NCBI GenBank assembly: GCA_905215395.1
Contig: CAJMQA010000029.1
Coordinates: forward strand, 1-17,739
DNA length: 17,739 bases
DNA from: an uncultured bacterium
Lineage (GTDB): Bacteria > Bacteroidota > Bacteroidia > Bacteroidales > Marinifilaceae
Direction of reading: 5' to 3'
The translations under genes were made by a program, and so were the position numbers. Shown here piece after piece: positions 7,586 through 14,718 of this stretch. Below the pieces are notes generated by a model. That model was not told the DNA's origin. It worked only from the letters and a program-made list of their open reading frames with translations, and did no database searches. The first letter of the stretch is position 1. Each line of letters starts with the position of its first letter.

Positions 7586-7617
7586 AGCTTAGTTTAAGCT
7601 GGGATAAATTAATTTTG
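7586..7617 (+). promoter_or_regulatory. -7 element with upstream 15-bp dyad, cyclophilin operon
   Basis: TAATTTTG at 7610-7617 matches the Bacteroidetes -7 consensus and lies 14 nt before the ATG at 7632. Ten bases upstream is a perfect inverted repeat, AGCTTA-GTT-TAAGCT (7586-7600), placed where the -33 box would fall. No proper TTTG -33 element is visible. The dyad could be an operator or an activator site; this is inference from position and symmetry. Confidence 0.4.
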
Positions 7618-7631
7618 TCGGAAACTGAAAA

Positions 7632-8444
7632 ATGAAATTTTATATGAACAGGGCTATTTTAATTTTATGTATAGGTTTTATTCTGGGGAGCTGTAAACAG
7701 CAGAAGGAAACTGTTATCAGAATGGAAACATCGCTTGGGAATATACGTGTGAAGCTATATGATGAGACTGTATTGCACCGGGATAATATGGTTAAACTGA
7801 TACAACAAGGATTTTACGATGGCATTTTATTTCACCGGGTCATCCGGGATTTTATGATACAGGCCGGGGATCCTGCTTCAAGGGGGGCACGTTCTGGTGT
7901 ATTGTTAGGGGACAAGGATGCCGGCTATACCATCCCGGCTGAAATTTTGCCGCAATATTTCCACAAAAGGGGGGTATTGGCCGCAGCTCGGGAAGGAGAT
8001 AATATCAACCCGGAGCGGAATTCCAGTGGCTCACATTTTTATATTGTGCAGGGTAAGGTGTATACCCCTGAAGGCTTGGAGGAGGCTGTTGAAAACATCA
8101 ATAACAAGCGGTTTACGGCTCTTTTTAATCAGTTGAAAGCCGGGAGAGAAGGAGAGATTGCCCGTTATCAACTGGTTAACGATTATGAAAATCTGATGCG
8201 TATTAACCGGGAACTATCCGATACTACCCGGACTTTGTTCGAAAATGTGAAGCTAAAACTTTCTGAGGAGCAGAAGAAAGCCTATACGACAGCCGGCGGC
8301 ACTCCCCATTTGGATGGAGAATATACGGTGTATGGGGAAGTCATTGAGGGAATGGAGGTGGTTGATCAGATTGCTTCCCGGAAGACAGATGATTATTGCC
8401 GTCCGGAGGAGGATATTGTGATCCGTAGAATAGTTGTTGAATAA
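7632..8444 (+). CDS. Cyclophilin-type peptidyl-prolyl isomerase, lipoprotein
   Basis: The 270-residue protein catalyses cis-trans isomerisation of Xaa-Pro bonds and probably acts in the envelope. Its N-terminus (MKFYMNRAILILCIGFILGSC) ends in lipobox LGSC with Cys21. ATG 7644 would also give a valid signal, so the exact start is open. Cyclophilin landmarks follow: TSLGNIRVKLYDETVLH, then GILFHRVIRDFMIQAGDP (catalytic Arg and the FMxQ signature), RNSSGSHFYIVQG, and PHLDGEYTVYGEVIEGMEVV. CypA has Gln in a GSQFF context; here it is His (GSHFY). Between HFYIVQG and GGTPHLDG sits a charged helical insertion of about 80 residues, larger than in the next gene, and the Trp usual in eukaryotic cyclophilins is not seen there. 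It is the first gene of a tandem pair, with an 18-nt gap to the second. Confidence 0.9.
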   Translation: MKFYMNRAILILCIGFILGSCKQQKETVIRMETSLGNIRVKLYDETVLHRDNMVKLIQQGFYDGILFHRVIRDFMIQAGDPASRGARSGVLLGDKDAGYTIPAEILPQYFHKRGVLAAAREGDNINPERNSSGSHFYIVQGKVYTPEGLEEAVENINNKRFTALFNQLKAGREGEIARYQLVNDYENLMRINRELSDTTRTLFENVKLKLSEEQKKAYTTAGGTPHLDGEYTVYGEVIEGMEVVDQIASRKTDDYCRPEEDIVIRRIVVE

Positions 8445-8462
8445 ATCAAGGAAAAAGAGAAT

Positions 8463-9137
8463 ATGAAAAATTTATGTTTGACTGTGTGTATGTTTCTTTC
8501 TCTGGTGACTTTCGGAGAGAAAAAGTATAAGTTAGTGGAGATCGGAACTAACTTGGGTATTATCAAAGTGAAATTATATGCGAATACCCCGAAACATAGT
8601 GAGAATTTTCTGAAACTGGTCAAGGCGAAACACTATGATAATTTATTATTTCACCGGGTGATTCAGGATTTTATGGTACAGGGTGGAGCTTCTGATTCCC
8701 GTGGAGCCGAACCGGGAAAGATGTTGGGCATGTCCGATCCCGGATATACGATAGGAGCTGAACTGAACCCTGAAAATCATCATTTCAAAGGCGCATTGGC
8801 TGCGGCTCGTCAGGGGGATGAAGTGAATCCTGAAAAAAGATCGTCGGGAGAGCAGTTTTATATTGTACAGGGCAGAACCTATACGGATCGGGAACTGGAC
8901 CAGATAGAGAAGAGAAAACAGAGGATTAGTAAGCAACCTTTTAGGTTTGATCCGGAAGTCCGGGAAATGTATAAATCTGTGGGGGGAGCACCTTTCCTGG
9001 ATGGAGATTATACAGTTTTCGGAGAGGTGGTGGAAGGTATGGATATTCTGGATAAGATTGCTGCAGTAGAAACAGATTCGCGGGATCGTCCGAAGGAAGA
9101 TGTCGTCATCCTGAAAATGAAGTTGAAACGGAAATAA
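8463..9137 (+). CDS. Cyclophilin-type peptidyl-prolyl isomerase, periplasmic
   Basis: This 224-residue paralogue of the upstream gene begins with a hydrophobic signal, MKNLCLTVCMFLSLVTFG, without a lipobox at its end, so a soluble periplasmic form is more likely than a lipoprotein. Cyclophilin features: TNLGIIKVKLYANTPKHSEN, LLFHRVIQDFMVQGG with catalytic Arg, SSGEQFYIVQG with the usual Gln, and FLDGDYTVFGEVVEGMDILD. The insertion before FLDG is roughly 40 residues, about half that of the first enzyme. ATG 8461-area alternatives were not found; the start at 8463 follows a purine-rich AAGGAAAAAGAGA. The 18-nt gap implies cotranscription with the first isomerase. A strong terminator follows immediately. 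The pair looks like an old duplication: one tethered and one soluble foldase. Substrates are unknown. Confidence 0.9.
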   Translation: MKNLCLTVCMFLSLVTFGEKKYKLVEIGTNLGIIKVKLYANTPKHSENFLKLVKAKHYDNLLFHRVIQDFMVQGGASDSRGAEPGKMLGMSDPGYTIGAELNPENHHFKGALAAARQGDEVNPEKRSSGEQFYIVQGRTYTDRELDQIEKRKQRISKQPFRFDPEVREMYKSVGGAPFLDGDYTVFGEVVEGMDILDKIAAVETDSRDRPKEDVVILKMKLKRK

Positions 9138-9138
9138 T

Positions 9139-9170
9139 AAAACCCCGGTGGCTAAAGCCCCGGGGTTTTT
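9139..9170 (+). terminator. Bidirectional rho-independent terminator
   Basis: AAAACCCCGG (9139-9148) pairs with CCGGGGTTTT (9160-9169), extended inside by GGC/GCC (9150-9152 with 9157-9159) around a TAAA loop, with one bulged T. A T-run follows on the plus strand, and the leading A-run supplies a U-tract on the minus strand. It sits between the convergent cyclophilin and mutS stop codons and should end both transcripts. Confidence 0.9.
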
Positions 9171-9177
9171 GAGAAAT

Positions 9178-11793
9178 TTAGATGCCTGTAATTTTTTTGA
9201 TTTCACTCAGTTTGTTCAGTGCTTCCAGAGGGGTCAGGCTGTTGATGTCCAGACCGGCAATTTCATCCCGGATCTGGGATAAAACCGGGTCGTCGAGTTG
9301 GAAAAAGCTCAATTGCATTCCTTCCCGTGCGGAGGCGATATTTTCGACATTTTTCTGAATATTCCCGTTTTTATCGCGGTCATTTTCCATCTGTTTCAGG
9401 ATTTCACCTGCCCGTTTGGTAACCGATTGGGGTAAACCTGCCATTTTGCCGACTTGTATACCGAAAGAATGGTTGGAACCGCCTTTTACCAGTTTTCTCA
9501 AAAATATAACCTTGTGTCCTATTTCTTTTACGGACACATTGTAGTTTTTAATTTTCCTGAACGAGTGTTCCATCTCGTTCAATTCATGATAGTGGGTAGC
9601 AAAAAGTGTTTTAGCATGAAATTTAGGATGTTCATGCAGATATTCGACAATGGCCCAGGCGATGGAAATTCCGTCATAGGTAGAAGTTCCGCGTCCCAGT
9701 TCATCGAACAAAACCAAACTCCGGTTAGAAATGTTGTTCAGAATATTTGCGGCTTCATTCATTTCGACCATGAAAGTGGATTCTCCCTGGGAAATGTTGT
9801 CAGAGGCACCGACACGGGTAAATATTTTATCTACATATCCGATGTTGGCTGAGACGGCGGGAACGAAACAACCGGCCTGAGCCATGATAACAATCAGGGC
9901 TGTCTGGCGGAGCAGGGCAGATTTACCAGCCATATTGGGGCCTGTTATAATAATGATTTGCTGCTTCTGAGTGTCCAGCAGGACATCGTTGGTAATATAT
10001 TCTTCTCCCGGAGGTAATTGTTTTTCAATGACAGGATGCCGTCCGTCTTTGATATCGATAACATCAGAATCATTGATTTCCGGCCGGTGGTAATTGTTGG
10101 AAATAGAAATTTCAGCAAAAGAGATGAGGGTATCGATTGCTGAGATGATCCGGGCATCCTCCTGAAGAGACCGGATGTAAGTCGCAGCTTCTTGAACGAG
10201 AGCATTGTAAAGCTCTGTCTCAATAGTCAGAATCCGGTCTTCAGCTCCGAGGATTTTATCTTCATATTCTTTCAGTTCGGGTGTGATATAGCGTTCCCCG
10301 TTGACCAGGGTCTGTTTCCTGATCCAATTGGCCGGGGCCTTGTCCTTATGAGCTTTAGTGACTTCTATATAGTAACCGAAAACATTGTTAAAGCCTATTT
10401 TCAGAGAAGGTATTCCGGTTGCCTCGATTTCCCTCTGTTGCATCTGGAGCAGCAATTCTTTGCCGTGGCTTGAAATGTCCCTCAAATCGTCCAGTTCAGC
10501 ATGTACACCTTCTGCGATAACACCTCCTTTATTGATTTGATGGGGTGCATTTTCCTGAAGTTGCCGGCTGATTTTTTCCAGTAATTCCTGACAGGGATTG
10601 ATATTTTCTGCCAGTTCCCGGAGTGCCGGAGATTCGGTTTTCAAGCATTGTTCCCGGAGCGGAGACAGACAGGATAACGCCACTTTCAATTGGTTCATCT
10701 CCCGGGGAGTGATTCGTCCAACTCCGATTTTAGAAGCCAGGCGTTCCAGGTCTCCTATGCTTTCCAGCAGATTTTCTGCTTCTGTCCGTTCTGCTTCCTG
10801 GTGGATGAAGCAATCCACAATATCCAGCCGTCTTTTAATTTCTGCCGGAGATTTCAGGGGCATACAAATCCAGCGTCTTAGGGTACGTCCTCCCATGGGA
10901 GTGAGGGTCCGGTCGATAATATCCACCAACGAATGTCCTTCTTCATGAATAGCATGCAGGAGTTCCAGGTTCCGGAGGGTAAATTTATCTAATAATACAC
11001 AGTGTGACTCATCGATCCGTGAAATGGAGGTGATATGTGACGTCATATCGTGTTTAGTCATTTCCAGGTAATTCAGGACTGCACCTGCTGCTGATATTCC
11101 CTGGTTCATGTGTTCGATACCAAAGCCTTTCAGGGATTTGACTTCAAAGTGTTTCATCAGGCGCTCGGCACTGGAATCCCGGTCAAAGAACCACTCTTCA
11201 ATGGGGTAGATATAGAATTTATTCCCGAATAGTTCGTGGAAACGGGCCTCCTGCCCTTTGGGATAGATAACTTCTTTCGGTTGGAAACTGTTCAGGAGCT
11301 TGTCTATGGTGGAGTGAGTACCCTCGGTAACCAGAAATTCCCCGGTAGAGAGGTCCAGCAGGGCCATACCTGCTTCTGTTTTGTTGAAATAAACAGAGGC
11401 CAGGAACACATTGCTTTTAGTATCAGTAGTATATTCACTGTAAGAAACTCCAGGGGTAACCAGTTCGATGACCCCCCGTTTTACCAGGAATTTCGTCTTT
11501 TTGGGGTCTTCCAATTGTTCACAGATGGCAACCCGTTGTCCGGCACGGACAAGCTTTGGCAGATAGGTGTCTATGGCATGATACGGAAATCCTGCCAGCT
11601 CTACTGTGCCTGGAGAGCCACTGGAACGTTTGGTCAAAGTAATACCAAGGATGCGGGAAGTGGTTATGGCATCTTCTCCGAATGTCTCATAAAAGTCTCC
11701 CATCCGATACAATAGTATCGCATCTGGGAATTTGGCTTTTGTCGAATAATATTGCTGCATTAACGGAGTTTCCCCACCTTCTTTTTTAGCCAT
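9178..11793 (-). CDS. mutS: DNA mismatch repair protein MutS
   Basis: The 871-residue protein recognises base mismatches and small loops, then uses ATP to recruit MutL and downstream repair. The frame extends upstream to a TTG at 11817, but ATG 11793 (MAKKEGGETPLMQQYYSTKA) gives the usual MutS N-terminus. The mismatch-reading Phe-X-Glu motif is at Phe34-Tyr35-Glu36 in YRMGDFYETF. Connector, core and clamp domains follow, then the ABC ATPase: Walker A GPNMAGKS at 618-625, Walker B LFDELGRGTSTYDG with Asp697-Glu698, and ATHYHELNEME. The C-terminus keeps the helix-turn-helix GKMAGLPQSVTKRAGEIL and the LSFFQ stretch. The length matches MutS1 rather than MutS2, and no Smr domain is present. mutL is not nearby. 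The gene is divergent from the MmcQ gene; no convincing promoter was found in the 186-nt gap. Confidence 0.97.
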   Translation of the reverse strand: MAKKEGGETPLMQQYYSTKAKFPDAILLYRMGDFYETFGEDAITTSRILGITLTKRSSGSPGTVELAGFPYHAIDTYLPKLVRAGQRVAICEQLEDPKKTKFLVKRGVIELVTPGVSYSEYTTDTKSNVFLASVYFNKTEAGMALLDLSTGEFLVTEGTHSTIDKLLNSFQPKEVIYPKGQEARFHELFGNKFYIYPIEEWFFDRDSSAERLMKHFEVKSLKGFGIEHMNQGISAAGAVLNYLEMTKHDMTSHITSISRIDESHCVLLDKFTLRNLELLHAIHEEGHSLVDIIDRTLTPMGGRTLRRWICMPLKSPAEIKRRLDIVDCFIHQEAERTEAENLLESIGDLERLASKIGVGRITPREMNQLKVALSCLSPLREQCLKTESPALRELAENINPCQELLEKISRQLQENAPHQINKGGVIAEGVHAELDDLRDISSHGKELLLQMQQREIEATGIPSLKIGFNNVFGYYIEVTKAHKDKAPANWIRKQTLVNGERYITPELKEYEDKILGAEDRILTIETELYNALVQEAATYIRSLQEDARIISAIDTLISFAEISISNNYHRPEINDSDVIDIKDGRHPVIEKQLPPGEEYITNDVLLDTQKQQIIIITGPNMAGKSALLRQTALIVIMAQAGCFVPAVSANIGYVDKIFTRVGASDNISQGESTFMVEMNEAANILNNISNRSLVLFDELGRGTSTYDGISIAWAIVEYLHEHPKFHAKTLFATHYHELNEMEHSFRKIKNYNVSVKEIGHKVIFLRKLVKGGSNHSFGIQVGKMAGLPQSVTKRAGEILKQMENDRDKNGNIQKNVENIASAREGMQLSFFQLDDPVLSQIRDEIAGLDINSLTPLEALNKLSEIKKITGI

Positions 11794-11843
11794 ATTTATA
11801 AGATTTGAGATGATCAATTATGTATCGTATGCTGTAAAACACA

Positions 11844-11901
11844 TTGTAATTATCTCATATACTGCATGAAATAATTATACAAATTTTATTTATTAATAAA
11901 T
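11844..11901. repeat. Inverted repeats in the mutS / mmcQ intergenic region
   Basis: TTGTAATTAT (11844-11853) and ATAATTATACAA (11871-11882) form an imperfect inverted repeat with one extra base in the second arm. A 14-bp AT-only palindrome, ATTTATTAATAAAT, lies at 11888-11901. Both are in the 186-nt gap between divergent genes. They could be binding sites or simply arise from high AT content. Confidence 0.25.
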
Positions 11902-11942
11902 GTTTTTGCAGCATTCAAAGATAAATATTTTCGGGGAGAAAA

Positions 11943-11974
11943 GTTTAAAAGCTCACAAACATTGTGTAATTTTG
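11943..11974 (+). promoter_or_regulatory. Candidate promoter for the MmcQ gene, very close to its start
   Basis: TAATTTTG at 11967-11974 matches the -7 consensus, with GTTTA at 11943-11947 about 20 nt upstream as an imperfect -33 box (TTTA for TTTG). Only 5 nt separate the -7 box from the ATG at 11980, so the transcript would have almost no leader. Confidence 0.4.
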
Positions 11975-11979
11975 TGTCC

Positions 11980-12318
11980 ATGAATATTGAGGAGTTAACT
12001 GAATTTTGCCAAAGTCTGGAGCATGTAACAACAGAGATTTTGTGGGGAGATGTATTGGTTTTCAAGGTAAAAGGGCGTATGTTTTGTTTTGCTCCGATGG
12101 ACGAGGATTTAAAAATGAATTTGAAATGTGATCCTGAGGAGGCTCTGGAATTGAGAGAGAGATTTTCTGCAGTGCTTCCGGGTTATCACATGAACAAAAA
12201 ATATTGGAATACCGTACTAATAGATGGTACTGTTAGTGATAATATGCTGAAGATCTGGATTGAAAATTCCTATCGTCTGGTATTATCAAAACTCTCCGGA
12301 AATAAGAAGAAAGCTTAA
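11980..12318 (+). CDS. MmcQ/YjbR family protein
   Basis: This 112-residue cytoplasmic protein belongs to the MmcQ/YjbR family, which has a CyaY-like fold and is often labelled DNA-binding, though its biochemical role is not settled. Family hallmarks seen: EFCQSLEHVTTEILWGDVLVFKVKGRMF near the start, LNLKCDP-like MNLKCDPEEALELRERF, and PGYHMNKKYWNTVLIDG, the most conserved stretch, followed by SYRLVLSKL. The frame opens at a TTG at 11962, but ATG 11980 (MNIEELTEFCQSLE) is the expected family start, and the predicted -7 box overlaps the upstream extension, which argues against the TTG. deoC begins 49 nt after the stop with no visible promoter or terminator between them, so the two are probably cotranscribed. 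No functional link to deoC is obvious. Confidence 0.88.
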   Translation: MNIEELTEFCQSLEHVTTEILWGDVLVFKVKGRMFCFAPMDEDLKMNLKCDPEEALELRERFSAVLPGYHMNKKYWNTVLIDGTVSDNMLKIWIENSYRLVLSKLSGNKKKA

Positions 12319-12367
12319 GGAGTTGGAGTATTCTGATATAAAGACCGATAAACTAAACAACTGAATA

Positions 12368-13243
12368 ATGGATAATATTTCGGAAATTTTAGCGAAGTAT
12401 AATTTTGTAAATCTGGACGATAGAATACAATTCGATCTGGACGGGGTAGTAGAAAAAGAGATAAAACAAGCTTATTGTGTTGAAAATCTCGAATTCTGTA
12501 TATCCTGTATGGATTATACGACTTTAAAATTAACAGATACGGAAGAGTCGGTAAAAAATTTTACAGCTGATTTGCTGAAGAAATTGAAAAAATTTAATCT
12601 TCATGAGGTTGCTGCTGTTTGTGTATTTCCTAATTATGCCGGAGTAGTTCAGGAAGGCTTGCGGGAGACAGGGATTCAGACAGCGGTTGTGGCTGGAAAT
12701 TTTCCAAATTCCCAGACTTTTACAGAAATAAAGCTGGCAGAATGTAAGATGGCAATCACTGCCGGAGCACAGGAGGTGGATGTGGTTATTTCTGTCGGTG
12801 ATATGCTCGAAAAGAATTATGAAAAGGTATTCCGTGAGTTAAAGGCCATTCGTAAGGTATGTGAGAATGTGCGCTTGAAAGTGATATTGGAGACCGGTGA
12901 GCTGAAGGATGTGGAAAGCATCTTCAATGCATCTCTGATTGCTGCTTATGCCGGGGCAGATTTTATTAAGACTTCAACGGGAAAGGTGCCTGTAAATGCA
13001 ACGCCAGAGTCGGTCTATGTGATGTGTGAAGCAATCAAGCAGTATTACGCACAGACCGGGAAACGGGTGGGATTGAAAGTGGCTGGAGGTATTTCGAAAG
13101 CTCAGAGTGTGATTCGTTATTTGACCATTGTCAATCATGTACTGGGAAGTGAATGGCTGACGCCTCATTACTTCAGGGTCGGGGCTTCTCAGCTGATGGA
13201 TGATATTGTGAAAGAGATCAAAGCTCTACAGCTGGTAAAATAA
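12368..13243 (+). CDS. deoC: Deoxyribose-phosphate aldolase
   Basis: The 291-residue class I aldolase cleaves 2-deoxyribose 5-phosphate to acetaldehyde and glyceraldehyde 3-phosphate in deoxynucleoside catabolism, in the cytoplasm. The active site is complete by comparison with E. coli DERA: Asp138 in QEVDVVISVG (Asp102), the Schiff-base Lys201 in DFIKTSTGK (Lys167), and Lys237 in GLKVAGGI (Lys201). Other family segments are VAAVCVFPNYAG, VVAGNFPNSQ and LKVILETGEL. It is longer than the E. coli enzyme (259) because of an N-terminal extension of about 35 residues, in line with many Bacteroidetes homologues. No other deo genes (deoA, deoB, deoD) lie beside it. It ends in a strong terminator whose stem begins inside the stop codon. 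Start ATG 12368 is the only sensible one. Confidence 0.96.
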   Translation: MDNISEILAKYNFVNLDDRIQFDLDGVVEKEIKQAYCVENLEFCISCMDYTTLKLTDTEESVKNFTADLLKKLKKFNLHEVAAVCVFPNYAGVVQEGLRETGIQTAVVAGNFPNSQTFTEIKLAECKMAITAGAQEVDVVISVGDMLEKNYEKVFRELKAIRKVCENVRLKVILETGELKDVESIFNASLIAAYAGADFIKTSTGKVPVNATPESVYVMCEAIKQYYAQTGKRVGLKVAGGISKAQSVIRYLTIVNHVLGSEWLTPHYFRVGASQLMDDIVKEIKALQLVK

Positions 13244-13274
13244 AAAAAGCTGCTCATTTACGAGCAGCTTTTTT
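13243..13274 (+). terminator. Bidirectional rho-independent terminator
   Basis: AAAAAAGCTGCTC (13243-13255) pairs perfectly with GAGCAGCTTTTTT (13262-13274) around a 6-nt ATTTAC loop. The flanking A- and T-runs give a U-tract in either direction. It lies between the convergent deoC and susD-like stops and should terminate both. Confidence 0.93.
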
Positions 13275-13278
13275 CATG

Positions 13279-14706
13279 TTAACGGGGGGTATTTTGTTCG
13301 ATGGGGTTGTTGCCCGGATTGCCAGTGATGGATATGGCGAATGGCATAATCCATAAGTGTGAATCGGGTTTCAGGGTATAGGTTTTTCCATCTTCTGTTT
13401 TAGTTAATATACGGGTATATTCAGGATCTTTGTTCAATCTCCGCAAATCCCAGAATGGGATACAGGTTTGTAGAAATTCGTTGGCTTTATCCTGGATGAT
13501 GTATTTAACGGCTTCTTTTATGGTAGAAGCTGTCAGGGGTTTATAATCGGCTTCCAGAATACGGGTTTTACGCAATACATTCAATGTATCCATGGCATCT
13601 TTAAGCTTGCCTTGACGGGCCAGGCATTCTGCCTTGATGTGATACATTTCCGGACTGGACATACCGCCTCCGTTGAAGCGATCTCCCCGGATGCCGGTGT
13701 ATAATCGTTCTCCAGTAGAGAAAGTTCTTGCTTTCCAGCGGGTAATCAGGCGGAGATCGCCTTTTTCAAAAAGTGCGGCTCTGTCCAGGGTGATACCGAA
13801 ACTTTTTCCTTGAATCCCATATGCCTGGGATTGACTGGAAGCAAACCGGAAAACATAATTTTCCGGATTCCCGAATGAAACGGCGGGATAATTGGAATCA
13901 AAATTTTCCGGATCGTCGTATTTGGCTTGGTTTTGTTGGTAATAAGGGTTCCAGTCGTACAATTCGTCATTACAATTTAATGCTATCCGGGCATATTTCA
14001 GGGCGTTGTTATAGTCGCTCATGGCAAGATATATCCGTGCCAGCATGCCATATCCGCAAGCTTTAGTCGGATGATAGACAGTTTCTCCTTTTTCAGGCAG
14101 ATATTCTACTGCTGATAATAAATCGTCTACCATAAATTGAAATAATACCGCAAGGGTTACCTGAGGGGAAGAGGAGTTGATGTCCGGGGAGGTTACCAGC
14201 GGAATGGAACGGGTAGTGGCTGCATTTTGCGGAGTATACTGATCTGCATAGTAGTTGGCTACGTGGAAAAAGTTCATGCTACGCAATACTTTTGCCTGAG
14301 CAATGAGCATATTCCTTTGGGCTTCCGTACATTCTGTCAGTTTTGATCCATCTTGTATAATCAGATTCCAGTGAAAAATGGCTTCATAACTAAAAAAGTA
14401 GGGAAATTTGTCGCCTTCATTTACAATTGTCCGGTCGCTGGATTCGTCCCACATGTAATTGATTTTTGTCAGGGGATCGGAATTCAGGGAGGCAGGACTT
14501 TTATAAATGTCGTTCATCAATACAAGAAGTTGGTTAGGATCATTGTAATGATAGTTGGTATTTTTGATAAAGGCATTGTAATCGGCCCAGGTGGTAGGAA
14601 TTTTTTCTCCTTTGGGGATTGTACTCAAAAAGTCATCACAGGAGCTTAGCAATAGAGCCAGGCCTGAGATGAGGCAAATACCGGTTTTAAATATCATATT
14701 TTTCAT
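13279..14706 (-). CDS. RagB/SusD-family outer-membrane nutrient-uptake lipoprotein
   Basis: The 475-residue lipoprotein begins MKNMIFKTGICLISGLALLL followed by SSC, giving lipobox LSSC with Cys23, then DDFLSTIPKGEKI, the N-terminal signature of SusD-like proteins. The body is helical with TPR-like repeats (ACGYGMLARIYLAMSDYNNA; MYHIKAECLARQGKLKDAMD). Near the C-terminus are NEFLQTCIPFWDLRRLNKDP and a Gly/Asn/Pro-rich tail, as usual in the family. SusD proteins sit on the cell surface as a lid over the SusC pore and bind the nutrient before import. Its ATG is 12 nt after the upstream susC stop, so the two are one transcriptional unit. It is the last gene before a terminator, so no enzyme or surface-binding partner follows. 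The substrate cannot be told from the sequence. Confidence 0.93.
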   Translation of the reverse strand: MKNMIFKTGICLISGLALLLSSCDDFLSTIPKGEKIPTTWADYNAFIKNTNYHYNDPNQLLVLMNDIYKSPASLNSDPLTKINYMWDESSDRTIVNEGDKFPYFFSYEAIFHWNLIIQDGSKLTECTEAQRNMLIAQAKVLRSMNFFHVANYYADQYTPQNAATTRSIPLVTSPDINSSSPQVTLAVLFQFMVDDLLSAVEYLPEKGETVYHPTKACGYGMLARIYLAMSDYNNALKYARIALNCNDELYDWNPYYQQNQAKYDDPENFDSNYPAVSFGNPENYVFRFASSQSQAYGIQGKSFGITLDRAALFEKGDLRLITRWKARTFSTGERLYTGIRGDRFNGGGMSSPEMYHIKAECLARQGKLKDAMDTLNVLRKTRILEADYKPLTASTIKEAVKYIIQDKANEFLQTCIPFWDLRRLNKDPEYTRILTKTEDGKTYTLKPDSHLWIMPFAISITGNPGNNPIEQNTPR

Positions 14707-14718
14707 TGTGGACTGGAT

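Noticed and set aside
11236..11715. 159-residue plus-strand reading frame inside mutS
   Set aside because: Antisense to a fully conserved part of mutS, with no promoter, start context or recognisable domain; an open-frame shadow.
11794..11817. Upstream extension of mutS from a TTG
   Set aside because: ATG 11793 gives the standard N-terminus, and the added residues are unlike MutS.
11888..11901. 14-bp AT palindrome as an operator or origin element
   Set aside because: AT-only palindromes are common in such AT-rich spacers; kept only as a weak repeat.
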